The translations under genes were made by a program, and so were the position numbers. From Deltaproteobacteria bacterium (lineage in GTDB: Bacteria; Desulfobacterota; DSM-4660; Desulfatiglandales; Desulfatiglandaceae): a DNA stretch of 13,767 bases. Position 1 is the first letter of the stretch, and each line of letters starts with the position of its first letter. Below are positions 1 through 6,032 of this stretch, piece by piece. The DNA lies in contig JABGPV010000136.1 of NCBI GenBank assembly GCA_018644785.1, positions 1 through 13,767 of the forward strand, in the 5' to 3' direction. The notes under the pieces were generated by a model that worked only from the letters and a program-made list of their open reading frames with translations, did no database searches and was not told the DNA's origin.

Positions 1-217
1 AGATCTTCCCGTAGACCGTAATCCGTTCGCCACCCCGACGTTTTTCCTTGATCCGCATATCGATGATCAGTCCCGAGAGGGTGTTCATCAGGGTGGTTTT
101 CCCCGCGCTGTTGCTCCCGATGACCCCCACCACCTGCCCTTCCCGGATTTCCATTTGGAAATCGTTTAAGGCCAGGGCGTTTTCAAAAAAGACCATCAGG
201 TTTTGAACTTCAAGCAT
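1..217 (-). CDS. livF: LivF-type ABC transporter ATPase, N-terminal part (cut by left window edge)
   Basis: This is the second ATP-binding subunit of the branched-chain amino acid/amide-type (HAAT) importer, acting on the cytoplasmic face. Only the first 72 residues are present; the rest lies beyond position 1. Visible features are a beta-strand start (MLEVQNLMVFF), the EGQVVGVIG strand and a Walker A motif GSNSAGKT at residues 34-41, where most LivF proteins have G-x-NGAGKT. After Walker A comes SGL and then a charged stretch (residues 52-66, RIKEKRRGGERI) that looks longer than the usual short LivF segment here. The ATG is preceded by AAGGGAA, a plausible ribosome binding site, and lies 11 nt after the LivG stop, so the two genes are co-transcribed. 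The LivF assignment rests on gene order and Walker A context; sure of ABC ATPase, fairly sure of LivF. Confidence 0.87.
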   Translation of the reverse strand, partial: MLEVQNLMVFFENALALNDFQMEIREGQVVGVIGSNSAGKTTLMNTLSGLIIDMRIKEKRRGGERITVYGKI

Positions 218-228
218 CTCGTTCCCTT

Positions 229-987
229 TCACTCCGCCTCGCTGCCCAGATAGGCTTCTTTTACGTCCGGGCTTTCCATCACCTCGGCCGCCAGACCCTC
301 GGCAATCTTTCGCCCGTAATTCAGCACCATCACCCGGTCGGCGATGCGGAAAAGCTCTTTGAGTCGATGTTCAATCATGATAATGGTTTTGCCCTGGTGT
401 TTGAGCTTTTCAATAATGGGCACGATGCTGGCCACTTCCGCCAAACTCAGGCCGGAAAAGAGTTCATCCAGGATAATCAGATCCGGACGAAGGGCCATTG
501 ATTTGGCCAGTTCCAGTCGCTTCAGATACCCCTGGGGTAGTGCGCCCGCTTTTTTGTAGCTCACATGGGCGTCCCGTTCAAAGCCCACTTCTTCCAGCAG
601 GTCCAGGGCTACCGCGTCTCGATTCCCGTACTTGCCCCCGGCCAGTTTTTTAACCCGGGGAGAATAGAGCGGCACGATAAGGTTCTTGTAAGCCGGCAGC
701 TGATAAAAAGGCCGGACCATCTGGAAGGTTCTGGAAATTCCCTCTCCCACCACCTTGTAGGGAGGCCAGCCGGTAATGTCTTTTCCCCGGAATTCAATAC
801 GACCCGCCACCGGCTTCACAAATCCCGTAATAAGGTTCACCAAAGTGGTTTTCCCGCTTCCGTTGGGGCCGATAACGCCCAGAAGCTGTCCTTCCTGAAG
901 GTCAAAAGCCATATCTGAAACAGCGGTTACGCCGCCGAAGGTTTTGGTCAAATTGGATACCCTGAGCAAGGGTGCCTGTTCCGTCAT
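229..987 (-). CDS. livG: LivG-type ABC transporter ATP-binding protein
   Basis: This 252-residue ATPase should power uptake through the LivH/LivM channel. Visible motifs are Walker A GPNGSGKT (40-47), a Q-loop glutamine in SRTFQM (Q89), Walker B LIILDE (170-175) and an H-loop histidine in MIEH (H207). Length is normal for LivG. Two motifs are unusual. The signature region reads LPQGYLKRLELA (150-161), where the family usually has LPYGQQRRLEIA, and Walker B is followed by LFSGL instead of P-A/F-AGL. I chose the ATG at 987 (MTEQAPL) because it overlaps the LivM stop by 4 nt in the classic ATGA arrangement and begins at the expected N-terminus; the frame stays open about 100 codons further upstream but that stretch is antiparallel shadow inside livM. 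It lies 11 nt before livF. Part of the liv operon. Confidence 0.94.
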   Translation of the reverse strand: MTEQAPLLRVSNLTKTFGGVTAVSDMAFDLQEGQLLGVIGPNGSGKTTLVNLITGFVKPVAGRIEFRGKDITGWPPYKVVGEGISRTFQMVRPFYQLPAYKNLIVPLYSPRVKKLAGGKYGNRDAVALDLLEEVGFERDAHVSYKKAGALPQGYLKRLELAKSMALRPDLIILDELFSGLSLAEVASIVPIIEKLKHQGKTIIMIEHRLKELFRIADRVMVLNYGRKIAEGLAAEVMESPDVKEAYLGSEAE

Positions 988-1985
988 GATACGTCCACCC
1001 ATCTTTCCATCTGCTGATATTTCCGTTGGATATAGGCAAAAATACCCTCGGGCATCCCCACCACAAAGACCACCAGGAACAACCCGTAAAAAACCATCCT
1101 GAGAGCGCCAAGGGCCCTTAGCATTTCCGACAGTGGCACCAGGATAAAGGCCCCGATCAGGGGGCCGGCGAAGGTACCTGTCCCCCCCACCACGGCGGCG
1201 GCCACCGGCATGATGGAATAGTCCAGAGCAAATCCGGGCATACCCGCGAACATGTCCATATGGGTGCCGAAGGCCCCGGCGAAACATCCAACGCACGCCC
1301 CCAAAAAGAGGACCTGGGCCTTGTACCAGTAAATGTTAAGGCCCGCGCTCATGACAGAGCGATCATTGTCGCTGATCCCTTTGACCACCAGGCCGTAATC
1401 GGACCCCATGATCCGCCGAAATCCGAAGAGCGTCGCCAGAAGCGCCAGTTGAATAATAAAGAGCGCCGTCAGCTGGTTGGGGAAAGGCGTCAGTCCCGTC
1501 AGCCCTTCCGTCCCGCCAAGAATTCGCGTGGCCTCCACCAGCCGGCTCAGCATGAGGGGCAACACGAGGGTCACCATGGCGAAGTAGATGCCGCGAAGCC
1601 GCAACACGGGCAGCAACAGGACCGTACAGATCAATCCTCCCCCGATGGTGGCAATGGGGATGGTCAAAATGGGCGGAAATCCCGCATAGTAATTGAGCGA
1701 ACCCGCCAGGTAGGAGCCGATCCCGAAAAAAAGGGCCTGCCCCAGGGAAAGAAGTCCAGCGCTCATGAGCATATCCCAGCTCATGGCCAGCAATGCATAG
1801 ATGGCCGTGGAAATAATGACTTCACGCCAGTAAGCGCTGAGCAAGGGCGAAAAACAGAGGAGACCCACCACGGGAATGGCCCCGGGAATTATCAGGTAAA
1901 GCATTTCCCGGTAGCTTGTCAGCGCAAATATATCCGCCGAGCGGGCTTTGACGCCACGATCAATTCGTTCCTTACGTCTGCTCAT
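984..1985 (-). CDS. livM: LivM-type branched-chain amino acid ABC transporter permease
   Basis: This 333-residue inner-membrane permease pairs with LivH to form the substrate channel. The sequence has a basic cytoplasmic N-terminus (MSRRKERIDRGVKARS), then many hydrophobic helices. Recognisable LivM blocks are SAGLLSLGQALFFGIGSYLAG (about 85-105), LRGIYFAMVTLVLPLML (about 130-146), GGTEGLTGL (about 157-165), and the cytoplasmic coupling loop GLVVKGISDNDRSVMSAGLN. Near the C-terminus is DYSIMPVAAAVVGGTGTFAGPLIGA. The coupling loop usually begins R-A-I-R-D-N; here it is K-G-I-S-D-N, a modest deviation. The gene follows livH after 6 nt and overlaps livG by 4 nt (ATGA), so translation is probably coupled. 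Family assignment is secure; the transported compound cannot be read from the permease. Confidence 0.95.
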   Translation of the reverse strand: MSRRKERIDRGVKARSADIFALTSYREMLYLIIPGAIPVVGLLCFSPLLSAYWREVIISTAIYALLAMSWDMLMSAGLLSLGQALFFGIGSYLAGSLNYYAGFPPILTIPIATIGGGLICTVLLLPVLRLRGIYFAMVTLVLPLMLSRLVEATRILGGTEGLTGLTPFPNQLTALFIIQLALLATLFGFRRIMGSDYGLVVKGISDNDRSVMSAGLNIYWYKAQVLFLGACVGCFAGAFGTHMDMFAGMPGFALDYSIMPVAAAVVGGTGTFAGPLIGAFILVPLSEMLRALGALRMVFYGLFLVVFVVGMPEGIFAYIQRKYQQMERWVDVS

Positions 1986-1991
1986 AGTAGG

Positions 1992-2864
1992 CTAAATTCT
2001 TTCTTCAAGTTCTTTTTGATGGCTGAAAAGCCCGGAGGGCTTCACGATCAATACAATGGCGATGGCGATGAGGCTCACCAGCATCATCCAGTGGGGTTCC
2101 AAATAATTGGCCGTAAAGGTCTGGGAATACCCGATGAGCACACTGGCCACCAGGATGCCCACGGTGCTTCCCAATCCCCCCACGATACACACAGCCAGGG
2201 CGTTGATCAGGACCTCGTACCCCCCTTCCACCGCAATGGTTCCCAGCGGCAAAATCACCACAGCCGCTATGGCCGCCAGGGCGCACCCCAGCGCCATGCT
2301 CAGCGCCCCTATCAGGTCGGCATCGATTCCAAACGTCAGCGCCGTCCGCTCATCCTGGGCAATGGCCCGAAAAGCCAAGCCCGTCCGGGTGTGGTTGGTA
2401 AAGAGATACAGACCGAGGGTCAAGCCCACGGCAATGAGGCCGATAATCATCCGCTGGTAGTCGACGTACACATCTCCGATACTGAAGCTGCCATCGATAA
2501 AGACAGGCAGGGTATAGCGAAAGCCTACAAAATCAAAATACCGGAACAGCTCCATGATGGCCAACCCAAGGCCAAATGTGGCCATAACCTCGGAAAGCGG
2601 CATGCCTTTGATTCGCAGGATCACGCCATAGTAGATGGCCAGACCCATGAGCGCCGCCAGCACGATGGCAATCAAAACGGCAAACAGGTAAGGGATTCCC
2701 AGGGTGTTTAAGAGTATCCATGCGGAAAATCCGGAAAAAATATAGACCGCCCCGTAGGCGAAGTTGGCCACGCCGCTGATGCCGAACGTCAGGTTGAATC
2801 CCATGGCCAGAAGGGCCAGGATCGCACTGTTGACAAAACCGTAGATAAGTGTGCCTAATAACAT
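1992..2864 (-). CDS. livH: LivH-type branched-chain amino acid ABC transporter permease
   Basis: This 290-residue inner-membrane permease is the partner of LivM. It begins MLLGTLIYGFVNSAILALLAMGFNLTFGISGVANFAYGAVY, the standard LivH opening (G-L-x-L-x-F-G-x-x-G-V-x-N-F-A-x-G). The coupling-loop motif is FRAIAQDERTALTFGID (about residues 165-181), followed by hydrophobic helices and VCIVGGLGSTVGILVASVLIG. The tail ends in a short charged segment (SHQKELEERI), normal for the family. The upstream ribosome binding site is only GAGA-like. It is separated from binding protein 1 by 82 nt that contain a strong hairpin, so permease expression may be set lower than that of the binding protein, as in many SBP-permease operons. 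The livM start is 6 nt past its stop. Confidence 0.95.
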   Translation of the reverse strand: MLLGTLIYGFVNSAILALLAMGFNLTFGISGVANFAYGAVYIFSGFSAWILLNTLGIPYLFAVLIAIVLAALMGLAIYYGVILRIKGMPLSEVMATFGLGLAIMELFRYFDFVGFRYTLPVFIDGSFSIGDVYVDYQRMIIGLIAVGLTLGLYLFTNHTRTGLAFRAIAQDERTALTFGIDADLIGALSMALGCALAAIAAVVILPLGTIAVEGGYEVLINALAVCIVGGLGSTVGILVASVLIGYSQTFTANYLEPHWMMLVSLIAIAIVLIVKPSGLFSHQKELEERI

Positions 2865-2887
2865 GGGAAGTCTCTTTTTTGAAGGGT

Positions 2888-2942
2888 TCAGTTTTCAGTT
2901 GTCAGGGTGCAGTGCGCGCTTCTCCTGACAACTGATAACTGA
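2888..2942. repeat. 19-bp inverted repeat (hairpin) between binding protein 1 and livH
   Basis: Arms at 2888-2906 and 2924-2942 pair over 19 positions with one mismatch, around a 17-nt loop. On the coding (minus) strand the first arm is built of three tandem GTT-R-TCA 7-mers starting right behind the TAA stop of the binding protein gene. No U-tract follows in the direction of transcription, so it is not a classic intrinsic terminator. It may act as a stabilising or attenuating stem that raises binding protein relative to permease, or may be a REP/MITE-like dispersed repeat. The pairing is directly visible; the function is inferred. Confidence 0.7.
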
Positions 2943-2946
2943 CAAC

Positions 2947-4224
2947 TTATTTCAAACTCTTAAGGCCTTCGGGCAATTGGATCTTGCCTTCCGCCACGGA
3001 CGGGGGATAAACAATGACCCGTTTTCCCGGCTCTTGCCACTGAATCATGCAGCCCAGGGCTTCCACTTCCGGGTTGCTGCCATAGATCACCTGGTGGTCC
3101 TTGCCGAATTTGATACGGCCCATGGCACCCTGACGGTCTGTTTTTTCCAGCGCCGCCACCACCTTGTCGCCGTTGACGCTTCCAGCCCGTTCAATGGCTT
3201 CTTTCAGCATATAGACCATCTCGTAGGCGGGGGCCGGTGAATGGCCCGCTTCAATGGGCTTGCCGTATTTTTTCAGGTATTTTTCGTAGAACTCCACGGA
3301 TTTGGGCACTTTCGGGACGGGCATGTTGCCGATTTCGAAGATGCAATTCATGGCGCCCGCAATCTTGCCATCAAAGGTTTTCCAGGCCCCCGGACCGGCG
3401 AGCGGTGAAATAAAACCGGCCATCAAGGCGGGGATGTGCATGGTCTTCCACTGTTTCACCAGGATCCCGCTCTGGGGCATGTCGAAAATAGGCAGAATTA
3501 CCTGGGCGCCCTTGGCTTTGGCTTTCATTAGCCCGGCGGAAAAATCCGAACTGCCCGTGGGATACTGCTGGCGACCCACCACTTCCCAGCCCATCTTTTC
3601 AAAGACCAGTTTGATCATGAGGTCGCCTGTCTTTCTGGCCCAGGCCACATCCTGGTTCATGATAAAGACCTTGTTGAAACCGAATTCCTTGTTCAGGTAG
3701 GCCATGGTGCCGCCCAGGTATTTGATGAGATAGACCGCGTTCAAGCAAGCCCTGAAGGTGTATTTGTATTTGTCATAGTTTGTCATCACCTTTTTCTGCA
3801 TGCCCGGACTCATGGCCGTTCCCAGGATCATGGGAATCTTGTATTGTGCCACCACATCCATGCAGGCGATCGCACACTCGGACCTGAATGAACCGAAGAC
3901 AATAAAATCCGCCTTGTCCTCAAGGATCAGTTTCTTGTGGGCCCGGATGACGTCACTCACAGGCACCCCGGGCTCCGCCCCCCGGGCATCGATGGCCATA
4001 ACTTTAAAGGGGCGCATTTCACTGCCCACTTTGACGCCGCCCGCTTTGTTGATTTCATCCACGGCCATGTTGACGCAGGCAAGGCCCTCTTTGCCTTCAA
4101 GAAACCCCAAAGACGTGGGCACCCCGAGAATAATAGGATCTTTTGCGAAGACATGTGAAGCAGGAACCATCCAAACACAAACCAATAACAATACAAACCC
4201 AAACAACCCAATTTTCCTTTTCAT
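2947..4224 (-). CDS. Periplasmic HAAT-family substrate-binding protein 1 (LivK-like)
   Basis: This 425-residue protein is the extracytoplasmic binding protein that should deliver substrate to LivH/LivM. Residues 1-27 form a signal peptide (KRK, then hydrophobic FGFVLLLVCVWMV, likely cleavage after SHVFA). The mature protein has the type-1 periplasmic binding fold of the Peripla_BP_6/LivK family: IILGVPTSLGFLEG at the start, AVDEINKAGGV, DVIRAHKKLI and IERAG near the end. It has a strong ribosome binding site (AAAGGAGAT) before the ATG. Just upstream are a sigma-54 promoter and a dyad that suggest control by the neighbouring NtrC-type regulator. It is a paralogue of the protein at 4508-5767: by hand, 56 of 79 residues match over residues 181-259. 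Ligand unknown; members of this family bind amino acids, amides, urea and aromatic acids, so branched-chain amino acid binding should not be assumed. Confidence 0.93.
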   Translation of the reverse strand: MKRKIGLFGFVLLLVCVWMVPASHVFAKDPIILGVPTSLGFLEGKEGLACVNMAVDEINKAGGVKVGSEMRPFKVMAIDARGAEPGVPVSDVIRAHKKLILEDKADFIVFGSFRSECAIACMDVVAQYKIPMILGTAMSPGMQKKVMTNYDKYKYTFRACLNAVYLIKYLGGTMAYLNKEFGFNKVFIMNQDVAWARKTGDLMIKLVFEKMGWEVVGRQQYPTGSSDFSAGLMKAKAKGAQVILPIFDMPQSGILVKQWKTMHIPALMAGFISPLAGPGAWKTFDGKIAGAMNCIFEIGNMPVPKVPKSVEFYEKYLKKYGKPIEAGHSPAPAYEMVYMLKEAIERAGSVNGDKVVAALEKTDRQGAMGRIKFGKDHQVIYGSNPEVEALGCMIQWQEPGKRVIVYPPSVAEGKIQLPEGLKSLK

Positions 4225-4265
4225 TCCGATCTCCTTTCTCTATTTTGGCCTTTCCCTCAAACTCA

Positions 4266-4282
4266 AGCAAGGAATATGCCAA
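4266..4282 (-). promoter_or_regulatory. Sigma-54 (-24/-12) promoter of binding protein 1 / liv operon
   Basis: Read on the minus strand the site is TTGGCAT-ATTCC-TTGCT, against the consensus TTGGCAC-N5-TTGCA/T. The invariant GG (4280-4279) and GC (4268-4267) are separated by exactly 10 nt. The predicted start point is near 4255, giving a leader of about 31 nt that contains the AAAGGAGAT ribosome binding site. A promoter of this type needs an enhancer-binding activator, and one with a GAFTGA motif is encoded nearby at 7879-9267. Site and spacing are directly seen; use in the cell is inferred. Confidence 0.8.
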
Positions 4283-4333
4283 CATGTATTAGAGCTCAAT
4301 AGACTGAATTTACATAGAATTTATTCGGCAACA

Positions 4334-4354
4334 AGTAGGTTGCCCGCGCCTACT
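4334..4354. repeat. Short inverted repeat next to the enhancer-like dyad
   Basis: AGTAGG (4334-4339) and CCTACT (4349-4354) form a perfect 6-bp inverted repeat around a 9-nt G+C-rich centre. It abuts and overlaps by two bases the 4353-4371 dyad. It may be a second protein-binding site or chance; evidence is only the symmetry and its position between the dyad and the sigma-54 promoter. Confidence 0.35.
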
Positions 4355-4371
4355 GTTACCATAAGTAACAG
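4353..4371. promoter_or_regulatory. Perfect dyad CTGTTAC-N5-GTAACAG, candidate enhancer (UAS) for the NtrC-type regulator
   Basis: Two 7-bp arms (4353-4359 and 4365-4371) are exact reverse complements around CATAA. The centre is about 107 bp upstream of the predicted sigma-54 start point, within the range where NtrC-family dimers bind. A Fis-type HTH dimer would recognise such a symmetric site. Two further GTAAC half-sites occur 80-90 bp farther upstream. The dyad is seen directly; that the adjacent response regulator binds it is an inference. Confidence 0.55.
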
Positions 4372-4445
4372 CCCAAAGAACCAAATGGGGGCAAAATGGC
4401 GTTTAAATGAAAAAAATCATATCGTTTCAATAGGTTATGGAAAGT

Positions 4446-4460
4446 GTAACTAAAAGTAAC
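4446..4460. promoter_or_regulatory. Two GTAAC half-sites spaced one helical turn apart
   Basis: GTAAC occurs at 4446-4450 and 4456-4460, with a 10-bp period, matching the half-site of the 4353-4371 dyad (AAGTAACA is shared in full by the second copy). They lie about 200 bp upstream of the predicted sigma-54 start point. They could be an auxiliary activator site. The base match is real, but a 5-mer is weak evidence. Confidence 0.3.
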
Positions 4461-4479
4461 AACTCTTCATGAAAGTGGG

Positions 4480-4514
4480 GAGATAAGAGCCAACCATGCG
4501 GCGCTGCTCATCTC
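4480..4514 (-). terminator. Imperfect hairpin spanning the stop of binding protein 2
   Basis: On the minus strand GAGATGAGC (4514-4506), covering the TGA stop, pairs with GCTC-TT-ATCTC (4490-4480), a 9-bp stem with a 2-nt bulge and a 15-nt loop. No U-run follows, so it is at best a weak terminator or a 3'-end stabilising stem. It would fit binding protein 2 being a partly separate transcript from the sigma-54-driven genes downstream. Confidence 0.3.
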
Positions 4515-5767
4515 AGGAAATCGGGCAGTTCAATTTTCCCCTCTGCAATAGATGGGGGATAAACAATCCTTCGACGACCGGTTTTTGTCCACTGGATGAT
4601 ACACGCAAGCGCTTCAGCATCCGGGTTGTTTCCAAAGATGGCCTGGTGTCCTCTATGGAATCTGATTCTCCCCATAGCCCCAACCCTGTTCGTGTTTTCA
4701 AGGGCTGCGACCATCTTGTCCGGGTCCAGGCTACCGGCCCTTTCAATGGCGCCGGCTAAGATGTAAACAGACTCATAGGCCGCTGCCGGACCATGCCCTG
4801 CCTCGATATTTCTTTTGTATTTTTTCCCGTAGGCCTGATAAAAATCCATGGCCGGCTTGTATCTCGATGACGGCACATTGCCCAACTCGAAGACGACATT
4901 AAGAGCGCCGGCAATTTTGCCGTGGAAAATCTCCCAGGCGCTGGGTCCCACCATGGGAGAAATAAAGCCGCAAAGGATGGCAGGGACCTTCATACGGTTC
5001 CATTGCCTGACCAGGATACCGCTTTGGGACATATCAAATATGGGCAGAATTACCTGAGCGCCTTTTGTCGTAGCCTGACTCAACCCTGCCGAGAAGTCTG
5101 AGGCGCCTGTGGGGTAGGTCTCCAGATCGACCACATCCCAACCCGCCCTCTCAAAAAATATTTTTATTAGAAGAGACGCAGCCGCTCGTGCCCATGCCAC
5201 ATCCTGATTCATAATATAGACCCTGTTGAATCCGAATTCCACGTTCAGGAACTTCATGGCTTTGATAAGATACTCGACAAAGTATTTGGAGTTAAGGCCC
5301 ACCCTGAAAATATATTTGTACTTAGGGTCCTTCATAATCTTGGCTTCCGAGGCTGCAGACATGGCAATAGTCCCCAAAAGGGGCAGTTTATGCCTGGCGA
5401 TCATGTCCATGCCGGCCAAGAGAACTTCGGAACGGAATGGACCTACCAATATGGCATTTATCTTTTCTTTGAGGATGAACTTTTCCAGATCATAAAGAGC
5501 CTTGGGCACGGGAACTTCCGGAGACGCATCACGCAGATCAATAGATTTGACCTTTATGGGCATCATCTTATCGCCTATGATGACCCCGCCTTTGCCATTG
5601 ATTTCTTCTACGGCAAGTTCTACAGCCTTTAAGCTCTCCATGCCTTCCAGCAGGGTCAGCGACGTGGCAACGCCAACCACAATTTGCTCTTTGGCATAGG
5701 TTGTACTTGGGGAAATGAAAAGCAGGAGGGCAATGAATATGCTTATATGAGGTCCAATGTGAAACAT
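4508..5767 (-). CDS. Periplasmic HAAT-family substrate-binding protein 2 (LivK-like paralogue)
   Basis: This 419-residue protein is a second extracytoplasmic LivK-type binding protein. I chose the ATG at 5767 (MFHIGPHISIFIALLLFISPSTTYA), which gives a clean signal peptide with likely cleavage after residue 25; the frame extends upstream to a TTG at 5875 but that would bury the signal sequence. The ribosome binding site is weak (GGCGGAAA). The mature part tracks binding protein 1 end to end, with near-identical blocks FGFN-x-V-x-IMNQDVAWAR and KGAQVILPIFDM-x-QSGILV. It differs in N-terminal lobe segments, so the two may prefer different ligands. It lies 283 bp upstream of binding protein 1, and divergent from the histidine kinase. 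I saw no convincing promoter for it. It could feed the same permease with a second substrate, or act as ligand carrier for the kinase. Confidence 0.9.
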   Translation of the reverse strand: MFHIGPHISIFIALLLFISPSTTYAKEQIVVGVATSLTLLEGMESLKAVELAVEEINGKGGVIIGDKMMPIKVKSIDLRDASPEVPVPKALYDLEKFILKEKINAILVGPFRSEVLLAGMDMIARHKLPLLGTIAMSAASEAKIMKDPKYKYIFRVGLNSKYFVEYLIKAMKFLNVEFGFNRVYIMNQDVAWARAAASLLIKIFFERAGWDVVDLETYPTGASDFSAGLSQATTKGAQVILPIFDMSQSGILVRQWNRMKVPAILCGFISPMVGPSAWEIFHGKIAGALNVVFELGNVPSSRYKPAMDFYQAYGKKYKRNIEAGHGPAAAYESVYILAGAIERAGSLDPDKMVAALENTNRVGAMGRIRFHRGHQAIFGNNPDAEALACIIQWTKTGRRRIVYPPSIAEGKIELPDFLR

Positions 5768-6032
5768 TTCCGCCAAAGCCCTACCATTTGGGGTTAAACA
5801 AAAAATATGAGGGAGCCTATCCCGAATATCATGGAATTGCAAGGCCCATATCTGAAAGCCACTCAATATAACCAAGAGCCTTTTCCGGGGCTTTCACACA
5901 ACAGAGGATTTCTTGCAAGGGGATATATTAAATGGTAGGGTCTGCCCGGATCCGGTTTTCAAGCCCTTAAGGGCCTCGGCAGGTTCTCCGTTTCGACAAT
6001 TAGTGGGGCTGTGGACAAAGGGTTTCAAGAAC
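5768..6032. other. Divergent intergenic region between binding protein 2 and the kinase
   Basis: This 265-bp stretch must hold the start signals for both divergent units, but I see no sigma-54 site with correct GG-N10-GC spacing at a usable distance and no strong sigma-70 pair. It contains two perfect palindromes, CCGGATCCGG (5946-5955) and GCCCTTAAGGGC (5963-5974). The second runs into a 16-bp sequence repeated at 12433-12448. The kinase frame stays open through this DNA back to a TTG at 5913, so a longer kinase N-terminus is possible but unlikely. Confidence 0.5.
5967..5982. repeat. 16-bp dispersed repeat, copy 1
   Basis: TTAAGGGCCTCGGCAG is identical to 12433-12448, and both copies lie in intergenic DNA. 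Here it forms the right half of the palindrome GCCCTTAAGGGC (5963-5974), plus the segment CTCGGCAG. It may be part of a REP-like family. An identical 16-mer is not expected often by chance in a window this size, but it is not impossible. Confidence 0.5.

Noticed and set aside
988..1296. Upstream extension of LivG by about 100 residues
   Set aside because: The extension is composed of arginine- and glycine-rich shadow sequence within livM; the ATG at 987 matches the family start and the ATGA overlap.
1260..2711. Long open frame of 483 codons on the plus strand
   Set aside because: It lies antisense to livM and livH, which have clear family motifs. Its translation is rich in Q, H, G and R with no domain, typical of an antisense shadow.
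5771..5785. GG-N10-GC spacing on the minus strand just before binding protein 2, a possible sigma-54 promoter
   Set aside because: The -12 half reads TTTGGC rather than TTGC-A/T, and the site is only 4 nt from the start codon, so the transcript would begin inside the gene.
5838..5854. Good TTGCA -12-like element on the minus strand upstream of binding protein 2
   Set aside because: The matching -24 position has GA instead of GG, and the surrounding bases do not fit TTGGCAC.
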